Shown: piece by piece, positions 19,002 through 28,729 of the stretch
How the letters are laid out: every line of letters begins with the position of its first letter
How positions within the stretch are numbered: position 1 is the first letter of the stretch
Origin: Ensifer sp. LC163
GTDB lineage: Bacteria; Pseudomonadota; Alphaproteobacteria; Rhizobiales; Rhizobiaceae
NCBI RefSeq assembly: GCF_001695855.1
Contig: NZ_MBSS01000034.1
Span: 1-64,000, forward strand
Direction: 5' to 3'
DNA: 64,000 nt
Program-made: the position numbers and the translations under genes
Notes under the pieces: generated by a model
What the model was told of the DNA's origin: nothing
What the model saw: only the letters and a program-made list of their open reading frames with translations
Databases searched by the model: none

Positions 19002-20291
19002 ATGAGCACCATTGAGTACAGGATCGAAACGGGTGCCGGGGCAGGCGATCCCGCCTTCGATACGGTGCAGCCGGGCGACCTGGAGCAGGTCCGTCCGCTG
19101 CCGCGCATCTCGATCCATGCGTTTTGTGAAAGCGAGGCGATGCAGCGACTGATGGAGCGTTGCGGGCAGGATCGCCGCATGGCGAAGGTCAGTCTGCGCA
19201 TCAACAGTGGCGGCATCGATGCCGCGGCAAACATGTTTGCGACCGTGTCGACGCCGAATCTGATCATTCTGGAAACGTCGACAGAGCCCCGATCGCTGCT
19301 CACGGAGCTTGCGCCATTGGCTGCGGTCTGCGACCCGAGCACCAAGGTCGTTCTCGTCGGCAAATACAACGATATCGGCCTTTATCGCGACCTTATCCGC
19401 AACGGCATTTCCGAGTATATGGTTGCGCCGGTGGCGATGCCGGACATTCTGTCGGCGGTCGCATCGATTTTCGTCGATCCCGATGCTGAGCCGTTGGGGC
19501 GCAGCCTGGCCTTTATCGGCGCCAAGGGCGGCAGCGGTTCCTCGACCATCGCGCACAATTGCGCCTGGGACATTTCCAATCTTTTTTCAACCGAAACCAT
19601 TCTTGCCGATCTCGACCTGCCTTACGGCACCGCCAATATCGATTTCGATCAGGACCCTCCGCAGGGTATTTCGGAGGCGGTCTTTGCACCCGAGCGGCTC
19701 GACGAGGTTTTCCTCGATCGCCTTTTGACCAAATGCTCCGAGCATCTTTCGCTGCTTGCGGCGCCGTCGATGCTGGATCGCGCCTATGATTTCGAAGGCG
19801 GCGCCTTTCATCCGATCCTCGAAATCCTGCAGCGCAACGCGCCCGTTTCGGTGCTTGACATCCCGCATATGTGGACGGAATGGACACGCTCGGTGCTGGG
19901 CGAAGCCGATGAGATCGTGATCACCGCGGTGCCGGATCTCGCAAGTCTTCGCAACACGAAGAACCTGCTCGATGCTCTGAAGAAGCTTCGGCCGAACGAC
20001 AAACAGCCTCATCTCGTTCTCAACCAGGTCGGCATGCCGAAGCGTCCGGAGATTGCGGTGAATGAATTCTGCGAATCGCTGGAAATCGAAGCCGCAGCCA
20101 TCATTCAGTTCGACGCCGTTCTCTTCGGCAATGCATCGAACAGCGGCCGCATGATTGCGGAGATCGACAAGAAGTCGGCGGCTGCCGAAACCTTCTCCCA
20201 GTTCGCGCATCTGTTGACCGGCCGCGCGTCGATGAAGAAGGCGCGACGCGGCGGCCTCGGCAAAGTGTTGGCAGCGCTCCGCAAGAAATAG
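19002..20291 (+). CDS. cpaE: Pilus assembly ATPase CpaE/TadZ
   Basis: A 429-residue MinD/ParA-superfamily protein. An N-terminal receiver-like region (about 35-150) precedes the deviant Walker A KGGSGSSTIAHN near 172 and an ILADLDLPYGTANIDF Walker B-like segment near 203. CpaE proteins localise the Tad machinery. It follows cpaD by 18 bases and precedes cpaF by 29, in the usual order. Confidence 0.93.
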   Translation: MSTIEYRIETGAGAGDPAFDTVQPGDLEQVRPLPRISIHAFCESEAMQRLMERCGQDRRMAKVSLRINSGGIDAAANMFATVSTPNLIILETSTEPRSLLTELAPLAAVCDPSTKVVLVGKYNDIGLYRDLIRNGISEYMVAPVAMPDILSAVASIFVDPDAEPLGRSLAFIGAKGGSGSSTIAHNCAWDISNLFSTETILADLDLPYGTANIDFDQDPPQGISEAVFAPERLDEVFLDRLLTKCSEHLSLLAAPSMLDRAYDFEGGAFHPILEILQRNAPVSVLDIPHMWTEWTRSVLGEADEIVITAVPDLASLRNTKNLLDALKKLRPNDKQPHLVLNQVGMPKRPEIAVNEFCESLEIEAAAIIQFDAVLFGNASNSGRMIAEIDKKSAAAETFSQFAHLLTGRASMKKARRGGLGKVLAALRKK

Positions 20292-20320
20292 ACGACGCAC
20301 AGAACGGACGGATCAGGAAC

Positions 20321-21787
20321 ATGTTCGGCAAACGCGGAAACGAAGGCTTCGGTAAGGTCGGCACCACAGGTGCCGCGATGCCGCCGATCGTCCCTGCCAC
20401 GCAATCGGCGGTGATCGAGCGCGCCGCCGTGCCGGTGCTTGCCGACTCTCAGGCGCCCGCTTCGCGCCCGCAATCGCAAGCTCCGGCGCAAAGGAAGCGG
20501 CCCGCCCGCACCGAGGACTACTACGACACGAAATCGCAGGTCTTCTCGGCCCTGATCGATACGATCGATCTTTCGCAGCTGGCGAAGCTCGATACGGAGA
20601 GCGCACGCGAAGAAATTCGCGATATCGTCAATGACATCATCACGATCAAGAACTTCGCGATGTCGATCTCCGAGCAGGAGGAACTGCTCGATGATATCTG
20701 CAACGACGTTCTGGGATATGGGCCGTTGGAGCCGCTGCTCGCGCGCGACGACATCGCCGATATCATGGTCAACGGTGCCGGTCAGACCTTCATCGAAGTC
20801 GCCGGAAAAACCATCGAGTCCGAAGTTCGATTCCGAGACAACGCCCAGCTTCTGTCGATCTGCCAGCGGATCGTGGGACAAGTGGGCCGCCGCGTCGACG
20901 AATCCAGCCCGATCTGCGACGCGCGTCTTCCTGATGGCTCACGCGTCAACGTTATCGCGCCGCCGCTCGCCATCGACGGCACTGCGCTGACAATCCGCAA
21001 ATTCAAGAAGGACAAGCTGAAGCTCGATCAGTTGGTGAAATTCGGCGCGATCACGCCCGAGGGCGCCGTCCTTCTGCAGATCATCGGCCGCGTCCGCTGC
21101 AACATCGTCATCTCCGGCGGTACCGGTTCGGGCAAGACGACGCTTCTGAACTGCTTGACCGGCTTCATCGATCTCGACGAACGGGTGATTACCTGTGAAG
21201 ACACCGCCGAACTGCAGCTGCAGCAGCCGCACGTGGTTCGCCTCGAAACCCGGCCGCCGAATATTGAAGGCGAGGGTGAGATTACCATGCGGGATCTCAT
21301 CAAAAACTGCCTGCGCATGCGGCCCGAACGCATCATCGTCGGCGAAGTGCGTGGACCCGAGGTGTTCGACTTGCTGCAGGCGATGAACACCGGCCACGAC
21401 GGTTCCATGGGTACGATCCACGCCAATACGCCGCGCGAATGCCTGGCGCGTATGGAGTCGATGATCGCCATGGGCGGCTATACGCTGCCGGCCAAGACAG
21501 TCCGCGAGATCATTTCCGGATCCATTGACGTCATCATCCAGGCAGCGCGCCTGCGTGATGGCTCGCGCCGCATCACCCACATCACGGAAGTCGTCGGCAT
21601 GGAAGGCGATGTCATCATCACCCAGGACCTGATGCGCTACGAGATCGAAGGGGAAGATGCCAACGGCCGCATCGTCGGCCGCCACGTATCGACCGGCATC
21701 GGTCGTCCACACTTTTGGGACCGCGCCCGTTACTTCAACGAAGACAAACGCCTGGCGGCGACGCTCGACGCTATGGACAAGGGCTAG
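20321..21787 (+). CDS. cpaF: Flp pilus secretion ATPase CpaF/TadA
   Basis: A 488-residue hexameric secretion ATPase of the VirB11/GspE superfamily that powers pilus extension. Walker A is GGTGSGKTT (about 268), the Asp box CEDTAELQLQ, Walker B IIVGEVRGPEVFDLL, and the His box GHDGSMGTIHAN. The first 60 residues are Ala/Pro/Arg-rich and probably disordered. The start has AGGAAC upstream. TadB follows after five bases. Confidence 0.95.
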   Translation: MFGKRGNEGFGKVGTTGAAMPPIVPATQSAVIERAAVPVLADSQAPASRPQSQAPAQRKRPARTEDYYDTKSQVFSALIDTIDLSQLAKLDTESAREEIRDIVNDIITIKNFAMSISEQEELLDDICNDVLGYGPLEPLLARDDIADIMVNGAGQTFIEVAGKTIESEVRFRDNAQLLSICQRIVGQVGRRVDESSPICDARLPDGSRVNVIAPPLAIDGTALTIRKFKKDKLKLDQLVKFGAITPEGAVLLQIIGRVRCNIVISGGTGSGKTTLLNCLTGFIDLDERVITCEDTAELQLQQPHVVRLETRPPNIEGEGEITMRDLIKNCLRMRPERIIVGEVRGPEVFDLLQAMNTGHDGSMGTIHANTPRECLARMESMIAMGGYTLPAKTVREIISGSIDVIIQAARLRDGSRRITHITEVVGMEGDVIITQDLMRYEIEGEDANGRIVGRHVSTGIGRPHFWDRARYFNEDKRLAATLDAMDKG

Positions 21788-21792
21788 GAGCC

Positions 21793-22806
21793 ATGATGTT
21801 CGGCATCAGCATTCCCGTCCTGGCGCTGGCATTCCTCGTCGCAGTCTCAGCGGCAGGGCTTGCCTATGCTGTTCTCTACTCCCGGATCGAAGCTGAGAAG
21901 AAGGCGGAAGGTCGAATTCGCAAGGTCGGCGCAGCCGAAACAGATCGCGTCAAGGTCAAGGCGGCTCGCGATCGTGTCAGCGAGATGTCGAAGCGACGCA
22001 AGTCCGTTCAGGACTCGTTGAAGGAACTCGAGAAAAAACAGCAGGAGAAGTCGGCCAGGACGACGCTTTCGATGAAGGCCCGCCTGGCACAGGCGAACCT
22101 CTCCATTTCCTTGACGCAGTTTTACCTTTTCAGTGCGGCTTTCGGCTTCATCGCCTTCATCGTCGCGCTCCTGGCTGGCCTCGGTCTGGCTATTTCCGCC
22201 GGTGTCGGCGTGATTGCCGCCGCTGGTCTGCCACGTTGGTTCATCGGGTTCCTGATCAAGCGCCGCTGCAAGAAATTCCTTGAGGAGTTTCCGAATGCGC
22301 TCGACGTCATGGTTCGCTCGATCAAATCGGGCCTGCCCCTGAACGACGCTCTGCGCCTCATTGCCGGTGATGGCCAGGAGCCAGTGAAAACGGAATTTCG
22401 CCGCGTCGTCGATTCCCAGCAGGTCGGCCTCAGCGTCACCGAGGCATGCGCCCGCATGATCAACAGCATTCCGTTGGCAGAGGTGAACTTTTTCGCAATT
22501 GTTATCGGCATTCAGGCGCAGGCGGGGGGCAATCTGTCCGAAGCGCTCGGCAACCTGTCGAAAGTCCTGCGTGAACGGAAAAAGATGAAGGCAAAGGTCA
22601 GCGCCCTTTCGATGGAGGCGAAGGCTTCGGCGTGCATCATTGGCGCCTTGCCCTTCATTGTGTCGTTCCTCGTTTACGTTACCTCACCCGACTACATGAT
22701 GATCCTGTTCACCGACCAGCGTGGCCACCTGATAATCGGGGCCGGCCTGGTGTGGATGAGCATCGGCATTCTGGTGATGCGCAACATGATCAATTTCGAT
22801 ATCTGA
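21793..22806 (+). CDS. tadB: Pilus platform protein TadB
   Basis: A 337-residue inner-membrane protein with an N-terminal helix, a basic coiled region (about 36-100, many Lys/Arg/Glu), and a T2SSF domain with LDVMVRSIKSGLPLNDALRLI, followed by two C-terminal helices. It forms the membrane platform with TadC. The frame extends upstream into cpaF, but the ATG at 21793 with AGGAG is the credible start. TadC follows after nine bases. Confidence 0.93.
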   Translation: MMFGISIPVLALAFLVAVSAAGLAYAVLYSRIEAEKKAEGRIRKVGAAETDRVKVKAARDRVSEMSKRRKSVQDSLKELEKKQQEKSARTTLSMKARLAQANLSISLTQFYLFSAAFGFIAFIVALLAGLGLAISAGVGVIAAAGLPRWFIGFLIKRRCKKFLEEFPNALDVMVRSIKSGLPLNDALRLIAGDGQEPVKTEFRRVVDSQQVGLSVTEACARMINSIPLAEVNFFAIVIGIQAQAGGNLSEALGNLSKVLRERKKMKAKVSALSMEAKASACIIGALPFIVSFLVYVTSPDYMMILFTDQRGHLIIGAGLVWMSIGILVMRNMINFDI

Positions 22807-22815
22807 GGGACGAGT

Positions 22816-23802
22816 ATGGGCGAAGGATTGATCAAGACGCTGACGGATCCGAATATCATCTTCGCCGTTCTCGTCTCGTTTGCCGTGCTGGCGACCTTCT
22901 ATTCGCTTGTCGTACCGTTCTTCGAGCGTGGAGACCTCGGCAAGCGGATGAAATCCGTGGCGACCGAGCGCGAGCAGATCCGTGCGCGGGAGCGCGCGCG
23001 TCTTGCGGCCGAGGTGTCGAGCGGTAAAGCCAGCCTGCGCGCTCAGAACAACACGTCCGTTCGCCAGATCGTCGAGCGGCTGAACCTGCGCAAGGCCCTC
23101 GTCGATGACAACACGGTCAGCCGCCTCAAGATGGCGGGCTATCGTTCACAGAACGCGCTCAACACGTTCCTCTTTGCGCGGTTCTGCCTTCCCTTCCTAT
23201 TTCTCGTCGTCGCGGTCGTCTATATCTTCGTGCTCGGCAATTTCGCCGAGAAGCCCTTCATGATGCGGTTCTCCTTTGCCGTCGGCTTTGCATATGTCGG
23301 CTTCTATGCACCAAACGTCTTTGTCGCCAATGCCATCGCCAAGCGACAGCATTCCATTCGTCGGGCCTGGCCGGATGCGCTCGATCTTCTGCTGATTTGC
23401 GTCGAATCCGGCGTGTCGATGGAGCTCGGCATGCGGCGCGTCGCCGATGAAATCGCCGCCCAGTCGCCTGCTCTGGCCGAAGAACTGGTGTTGACGACGG
23501 CCGAACTCTCGTTTCTGCCCGACCGGCGTACCGCGCTGGAAAACCTTGGCCATCGCACAGGCATCGATGATGTGAAGTCGGTGGTTCAGGCACTGATTCA
23601 GGCCGACCGTTACGGAACGCCGATTGCGCAGGCATTGCGCGTATTGGCGCAGGAAAGCCGTGACCAGCGCATGAATGCCGCGGAGAAGAAGGCGGCCGCC
23701 CTGCCGCCCAAGCTCACCGTGCCGATGATCCTGTTCTTCCTGCCGGTTCTCATTGCCGTCATCCTCGGTCCGGCCGGCATCCAGGTCGCTGACCGCTTCT
23801 GA
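22816..23802 (+). CDS. tadC: Pilus platform protein TadC
   Basis: A 328-residue inner-membrane protein with the same T2SSF fold as TadB (WPDALDLLLICVESGVSMELGMRRV) and helices at the N-terminus, centre and C-terminus. It is the last plus-strand gene of the pilus operon. The following 180 bases hold a hairpin but no clear T-rich terminator. Confidence 0.93.
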   Translation: MGEGLIKTLTDPNIIFAVLVSFAVLATFYSLVVPFFERGDLGKRMKSVATEREQIRARERARLAAEVSSGKASLRAQNNTSVRQIVERLNLRKALVDDNTVSRLKMAGYRSQNALNTFLFARFCLPFLFLVVAVVYIFVLGNFAEKPFMMRFSFAVGFAYVGFYAPNVFVANAIAKRQHSIRRAWPDALDLLLICVESGVSMELGMRRVADEIAAQSPALAEELVLTTAELSFLPDRRTALENLGHRTGIDDVKSVVQALIQADRYGTPIAQALRVLAQESRDQRMNAAEKKAAALPPKLTVPMILFFLPVLIAVILGPAGIQVADRF

Positions 23803-23845
23803 TCCGCCAATCTGATCCGAAAGACGGCGCCGCGCGCCTTATTGG

Positions 23846-23867
23846 ACGCGCAAAGTTCCTTGCGCGT
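23846..23867 (+). other. Stem-loop after tadC
   Basis: ACGCGCAA and TTGCGCGT form a perfect eight-base stem with a six-base loop, followed by TCTGTT. It may end the tadC transcript or the convergent TPR gene, but the U-tract is weak. Confidence 0.45.
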
Positions 23868-23985
23868 TCTGTTGGCGTGCGGTGCTATAGAACCCTGCAA
23901 TCAGAGTCGATTTGAGATCAGGACGCCAGCGAGGCAAGATCGTTCCGTCGAAGGCCTGCATGCCATGCGGTTCCGCCAAGTCGTC

Positions 23986-24807
23986 TCAGTTGGTGTTGGC
24001 CTCGTCAGCCTTTGCCAGCTGCTTCCACGCGCCTTGCTGGGACAACATCGAGCGCAGATACTTCACGTTGGCTTCCGCCTGTTCGCCGGAAAGCTCCTGG
24101 CGGGCAATCGCTTCGGCCTCTTGAAAGCGTCCCTGCAGCCCGACCGCAAGCGCGAGGTTCTGCCGCACGCTGCTGTCGGCGCCGGGCTGGCCTGCCGCCG
24201 ATTTCAAGTAGGTTTCCGCCGTGCGCAGGTCCTTGGTCAGAAGGTATGACATGCCGAGGTTGGAGAGTACGGAGGGCTCGTTGGGCCTAAGCTCAAGCGC
24301 TTCTCGGTATCGCAGGCGCGCTTCCTGCGCGCGGCCGAGCTGGTCGAGGATAGCGCCTTCGGCTGATTTCAGTTTCCAATCCGGCCGGTCCGGCGTCTGG
24401 GCACGGCTGATCGTGTTCAATGCCTGTTCCAGCTGTCCAGCTGCTGCCTGCGCCTTGCCGTAGGCGCCGAGAACCTCGCGGTCCTGAGGATGGTTGATCG
24501 CGACCTGCTGCATGACGGCCAGCGCCTGTTCATTGCGCCCGGTCATGCGCAGGAGGTTGGCGTAGTTCAGCCCGGCCTCGCGATCCCGTGGGTTTTTCTC
24601 ATAGGCCTGGCCGATGCCTTCGGCCGCCTGCGAGAGTTCCGATGCAGTCATCGATTGAACGGGCTTCGACGTGCGGGAAATAGAACCCGTCGTCAGCTCC
24701 TTCTTCGGCTGATTGGCGCAGCCGGCCATGGACAGGGCGACTATCGCGATTGCGGCGCCTTGCAGCAGACGGTTGGCTTTTAGGGATGAGATCGTGCGTT
24801 TGGCCAT
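23986..24807 (-). CDS. tadD: TadD-like tetratricopeptide-repeat lipoprotein
   Basis: A 273-residue lipoprotein with lipobox LSMAGC near residue 30 and several TPR units from about 60 onward (for example the AGLNYANLLRMTGRNEQALAV type and RLRYREALELRPNEPSVLSNLG). TadD proteins are outer-membrane-associated assembly factors for Flp pili. It lies convergent to tadC at the end of the locus, which supports that role. The frame opens further upstream, but the ATG at 24807 gives a normal signal peptide. Confidence 0.82.
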   Translation of the reverse strand: MAKRTISSLKANRLLQGAAIAIVALSMAGCANQPKKELTTGSISRTSKPVQSMTASELSQAAEGIGQAYEKNPRDREAGLNYANLLRMTGRNEQALAVMQQVAINHPQDREVLGAYGKAQAAAGQLEQALNTISRAQTPDRPDWKLKSAEGAILDQLGRAQEARLRYREALELRPNEPSVLSNLGMSYLLTKDLRTAETYLKSAAGQPGADSSVRQNLALAVGLQGRFQEAEAIARQELSGEQAEANVKYLRSMLSQQGAWKQLAKADEANTN

Positions 24808-24941
24808 CGGCGGTGTCCCCAGCATGCATTCGCGCACCAGAACTCCAAACAACATCGGCGCAACTTTCACTCCAGCAATAATCTGTTAACCCTAACAGAG
24901 CGTTAATTGTGCGAATCCATCTCTGTCAGCCGAGGACTTCC

Positions 24942-26333
24942 ATGGCCCCCTATCAATTCATCGAACGGCCGTCGCCGTTCAACACCAGCGCAGGCAAGAC
25001 GCTGCCGATCTTCGCGGTCACGCCGGCGCATATCGAAACGGGAGCCATAGATCCGATCGCGCTTGATTGGGCGCGCAAGGCCGGTTTCAAGGCCGAATCG
25101 GGCGCTGTTCTGCTGATCCCTTCCGCCGATGGGCATCTGGGCGGCGCACTCTTCGGCCTGGGCGGCAACCCGTCCGAAGCGCCGTTCCTGACCGGCAAGC
25201 TGGCGCGCGCCCTGCCTGCGGGCAAGTGGCATATCGAAACGGCGCCGTTGACCGCTAACCGGCTGGCGCTCGGTTATGGCCTCGGCTCATACCGCTTCGA
25301 GCGCTACAAATCGGCAAAGGGCGAGCCGCCGACCTTGCTGATCCCGACCGATGCCGATGCTGCCGACATCAAGCGGCAGCTTGCCGGCGTGTTTCTTGCC
25401 CGCGACCTGATCAACACGCCGACCAACGACATGGGCCCAGAGGCGCTCGAGGCTGCATTCCGCGCGCTCGCGACGCACTACAAGGCGGATGTCTCTGTGA
25501 TATCGGGCGAGGCCTTGCTGACGCAGAACTTCCCGCTTGTGCACACCGTCGGCCGGGCAAGCGCCGAAGCGCCGCGCCTTCTCGAACTGCGCTGGGGCAA
25601 GAAGGGCCACAAGAAGGTAACGCTGGTCGGCAAGGGCGTCTGCTTCGACACCGGCGGCCTCGACATCAAGCCGGCTTCCTCCATGCTCCTGATGAAAAAG
25701 GACATGGGCGGTGCCGCCAACGTCATGGGCCTCGCGCTGATGATCATGGACGCAAAGCTCAAGGTCGATCTGCGCGTCATCATCCCCGTCGTCGAGAACT
25801 CGATCTCGGCCAACGCCTTCCGGCCCGGCGACATCTATCGCAGCGGCAAGGGCCTGACGGTGCAGATCGACAACACCGATGCCGAGGGCCGGCTCATCCT
25901 CGCCGATGCGCTCGCCTATGCCGACGAGGAAAAGAATGATCTGCTCGTGGACATGGCAACGCTGACCGGTGCCGCCCGCGTCGCGCTCGGCCCCGACCTG
26001 CCGCCGTTCTTCACCGACGACGCCGACCTGGCGCACGATCTCTTCGAGGCGAGCCTCAGCGTCGACGATCCGATGTGGCGCATGCCTCTGCACATGGGCT
26101 ACGACAAGGATGTCTCCGCGCGCATCGCCGATCTGACGAACGCGCCTTCGGGCGGCATGGCAGGCTCGATCACCGCCGCACTCTTCCTCAAGCGCTTCGT
26201 CACCAACACCAAGAGCTGGGTGCATTTCGATATCTTCGGATGGGCGCAGTCCGAGCGGCCGCATTCGCCGGTCGGCGGCGAGGCCCAAGCCATTCGTGCG
26301 CTCTATCAGCACATTGGGCAGATCGCCAAGTAA
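24942..26333 (+). CDS. Leucyl aminopeptidase family protein (M17)
   Basis: A 463-residue cytosolic metallo-aminopeptidase. The catalytic half carries GKGVCFDTGGLDIKP with Lys and Asp ligands, MKKDMGGAA, and the family signature NTDAEGRLILADAL. The N-terminal half is divergent, as in PepB-like alphaproteobacterial enzymes. The ATG at 24942 has GAGGA six bases upstream; a GTG at 24909 is less likely. It would release N-terminal residues from peptides; specificity is not readable. A hairpin without T-run follows. Confidence 0.92.
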   Translation: MAPYQFIERPSPFNTSAGKTLPIFAVTPAHIETGAIDPIALDWARKAGFKAESGAVLLIPSADGHLGGALFGLGGNPSEAPFLTGKLARALPAGKWHIETAPLTANRLALGYGLGSYRFERYKSAKGEPPTLLIPTDADAADIKRQLAGVFLARDLINTPTNDMGPEALEAAFRALATHYKADVSVISGEALLTQNFPLVHTVGRASAEAPRLLELRWGKKGHKKVTLVGKGVCFDTGGLDIKPASSMLLMKKDMGGAANVMGLALMIMDAKLKVDLRVIIPVVENSISANAFRPGDIYRSGKGLTVQIDNTDAEGRLILADALAYADEEKNDLLVDMATLTGAARVALGPDLPPFFTDDADLAHDLFEASLSVDDPMWRMPLHMGYDKDVSARIADLTNAPSGGMAGSITAALFLKRFVTNTKSWVHFDIFGWAQSERPHSPVGGEAQAIRALYQHIGQIAK

Positions 26334-26350
26334 CGCTCGCACGAACACGG

Positions 26351-26372
26351 CCGGCGCTGACTACAGCGCCGG
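26351..26372 (+). other. Stem-loop after the aminopeptidase gene
   Basis: CCGGCGCTG and CAGCGCCGG pair perfectly around ACTA, 18 bases past the stop codon. It is followed by CGCC and an A-run rather than a T-run. A weak terminator or mRNA-end stabiliser is possible. Confidence 0.45.
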
Positions 26373-26543
26373 TCGCCAAAAAAAGAAACGCTTGCGTAAC
26401 GGTGCGCAGCTATGGTGGCAAACGATCCACAGCGCCGGGCTTCCCTTGGAGGCGCATTGGTCGCTGTAGCCCTTTGGCTGTTTGCTTGAATCCTCGAACC
26501 GGAGAACGATCCGAGAATTCATGCGGTTGCGCAGGAGTTGTCA

Positions 26544-26894
26544 TTGCCGGTCGAGCTTACGCCCTCTCAGGCCCTTGGGCTCTGGCACACGGTATCGCTG
26601 GAACAGGTGCGGGTCGACGGTCGCGACCTGACGCTGCGCCAGATGGCGATCCTCTTGCAGATCTATCTCGTGCCGCCGCCCCACACCGTTCGTGGCCTTG
26701 CCGCCACGCTCGGCGTCACCAAGCCGGTGATCACGCGCGCGCTCGATAGCATGGGCGCCCTCGGCCTCGTCGACCGCGCCCGCGACGACCGCGATCGACG
26801 CAACGTCGTCATCAAAAGAACGGTCGACGGTGCGCTTTATCTTGAAAAATTCGGCGATCTGATCATTGATCAGGGCCGCAAACAGCCTAAGTGA
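26544..26894 (+). CDS. MarR-family transcriptional regulator (TTG start)
   Basis: A 116-residue winged-helix regulator. LRQMAILLQIYL and VRGLAATLGVTKPVITRALDSMGALGLV form the recognition helices, and RARDDRDRRNVVIKRT is the wing. No ATG fits; AGGAG at 26533-26537 lies six bases before the TTG at 26544, and another TTG at 26538 is too close. The stop is six bases ahead of the NlpC/P60 gene, so the two are probably co-transcribed. The ligand and targets are unknown. Confidence 0.85.
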   Translation: MPVELTPSQALGLWHTVSLEQVRVDGRDLTLRQMAILLQIYLVPPPHTVRGLAATLGVTKPVITRALDSMGALGLVDRARDDRDRRNVVIKRTVDGALYLEKFGDLIIDQGRKQPK

Positions 26895-26900
26895 GTTGAC

Positions 26901-27755
26901 ATGTCGACACTTCCCGATCGCCGCCTGAATGCCTACAGGGCAGACCTCGCTGAGAGCCGCCTTCGCGGCGTCGTGGAGGCCGAACGCTACGTCGAGGGAA
27001 GCGTTGCACGCGTCTCGGTGCCGGTGGCGCCGCTCAGGGCAAAGCCCGACCTCGCCTGCGGTACCGATACCGAACTGCTGCTCGGCGAAACCGTTCGCGT
27101 GCTCGATACCAATGAGAGCTGGTGCTGGGTGAAGGCCGATCTCGACGGTTATGTCGGCTACCTCCCGGAATATTGCCTTGCGCCGGTGGTCAAGAGCCCG
27201 ACGCATATCGTGTCAGTACCGCGCACCTTCGTCTATTCCGGTCATGATCTGCGTTTTCCGACGGTCTATCCGTTGTCGATGGCCAGCCGTCTGGCGGTCG
27301 TCGACGAGCGCGAGACCCGCGGCACCCGTTATTTCCTGCTCGACGGCGGCCAGGCGGTGATCGCCAATCATTGCATCGAGGTCGGCAGCGTCGTACCGGG
27401 CGATTATGTCTCGGTGGCCGCCCGGTTTGTCGAAACCCCCTATCTCTGGGGTGGACGTTCCGGTTTCGGCATTGATTGTTCCGGCCTTGTGCAGCTGTCG
27501 ATGATGATGGTCGGCAAGCTCGCGCCGCGCGATTCCGACATGCAGGCTTCTGGTTTGGGAATGCCGATCGCACGTGAAGAGCTTAAACGCGGCGATCTCG
27601 TCTTCTGGAAGGGGCACGTCGCCTTGATGGAAGACGACGAGACGTTGATCCACGCTAATGGCCACACGATGACCGTGGCGCGCGAGGGCCTGGAAGCTTC
27701 CATAAAGCGCATTGGTTGGCTCTACGACCAGCCGACGGGCTATCGCAGACCTTGA
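26901..27755 (+). CDS. NlpC/P60 cysteine peptidase with SH3-like domains
   Basis: A 284-residue C40-family peptidoglycan hydrolase. Residues about 35-150 form bacterial SH3-like segments (RVSVPVAPLRAKPD, GYVGYLPEYCL), and the C-terminal catalytic domain has IDCSGLVQ (nucleophile Cys), GHVALM and HANGHTM (His residues). No signal peptide is visible, so a cytoplasmic muropeptide-recycling role, as for dipeptidyl-peptidase VI-like enzymes, is plausible but inferred. It follows the MarR gene by six bases. Confidence 0.88.
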   Translation: MSTLPDRRLNAYRADLAESRLRGVVEAERYVEGSVARVSVPVAPLRAKPDLACGTDTELLLGETVRVLDTNESWCWVKADLDGYVGYLPEYCLAPVVKSPTHIVSVPRTFVYSGHDLRFPTVYPLSMASRLAVVDERETRGTRYFLLDGGQAVIANHCIEVGSVVPGDYVSVAARFVETPYLWGGRSGFGIDCSGLVQLSMMMVGKLAPRDSDMQASGLGMPIAREELKRGDLVFWKGHVALMEDDETLIHANGHTMTVAREGLEASIKRIGWLYDQPTGYRRP

Positions 27756-27759
27756 TGGA

Positions 27760-28719
27760 TCAGTAGCCGGCTAATTTGTCCACCACGTGCTGCAGCGGCA
27801 GGCCGCCTTCGAGGCGGGCGATCTGCTGCTCGACGTGGCTGAACAGGGCCTTGACGTCCGACGACGCGGCGACATGCGGCGTCACATAGACATTCGGCAT
27901 TTGCCAGAAGCGGCTTTCCGGTAAAAGCGGCTCCTGCTCGAAAACATCGAGCGAAGCTGCGCCAAGCAAGCCGGAATCGAGTGCGCTGAGGATATCGGCC
28001 TCGACCTGGCTGCCGCCGCGGCCGCCGTTGATGAAGATGGGCGCGGCAAACGGGCCGTTGCGGCTCAATTTGGCAAAAAGCCCGGCATTGAAGATGCCTT
28101 TGGTATCCGGCGTCAGCGGCAAAAGGCCGACCAGGAAATCCGTGCGTGCCAGGAAGGTGTCCAGTTCGTCGCCGGCATAGGTCTCGATGCCGTCGACCGC
28201 CTTCTTGCTGCGCGACCAGCCGACGACGTTGAAGCCCAAGACCGAAAGCTTGCGCGCTGCATCCTGACCCAGCACACCCATGCCCATGATGCCGACGGTA
28301 AAGTCCGCCGCTTCGGGCTGGGAAAGATCCCGCCACTCCCGCTTTGCCGCAAGCGCTTCGTAGGCTCGGTGCTGGCGCAGATGCATGAGGCATTGCATCA
28401 CCACCCATTCGCTCATGCGTGTCGTCAGGCTGCGATCGACGAAACGAACAAGCGGCACGTCCGGCAGACCCGGCAATGTCAGAACGTGGTCGACGCCGGC
28501 GCCGCCGGAGAAAACCACCTTGAGATCCGGTGCCCTCTCGAAGAGGTCCGGTGCCGATTTCCACACCACCGCATAATCGATCCCTGAGAGATTGCGATTG
28601 TAATGGATGGTATCGGCGCGGTTGATCACCTCGCGATCCGGGAAGGCGCCTTTCAGTGCCGCTTCCACTTCTTCCGGAATGAACTTCAGATCGACGATGA
28701 CGGGGCTTTTCGAGGGCAT
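27760..28719 (-). CDS. GhrA-type 2-hydroxyacid dehydrogenase (glyoxylate/hydroxypyruvate reductase)
   Basis: A 319-residue NAD(P)-dependent dehydrogenase. The Rossmann motif VGIMGMGVLGQDAA is near residue 142. Catalytic Arg lies in INGGRGGSQV, Glu in FEQEPL and His in VTPHVAA. Sequence style matches GhrA of the D-isomer-specific family, which reduces glyoxylate or hydroxypyruvate. It ends convergently five bases from the NlpC/P60 gene and starts 10 bases after the yejF stop, so it may be transcribed as a tail of the yej operon. Confidence 0.88.
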   Translation of the reverse strand: MPSKSPVIVDLKFIPEEVEAALKGAFPDREVINRADTIHYNRNLSGIDYAVVWKSAPDLFERAPDLKVVFSGGAGVDHVLTLPGLPDVPLVRFVDRSLTTRMSEWVVMQCLMHLRQHRAYEALAAKREWRDLSQPEAADFTVGIMGMGVLGQDAARKLSVLGFNVVGWSRSKKAVDGIETYAGDELDTFLARTDFLVGLLPLTPDTKGIFNAGLFAKLSRNGPFAAPIFINGGRGGSQVEADILSALDSGLLGAASLDVFEQEPLLPESRFWQMPNVYVTPHVAASSDVKALFSHVEQQIARLEGGLPLQHVVDKLAGY

Positions 28720-28729
28720 TGCGAGAACT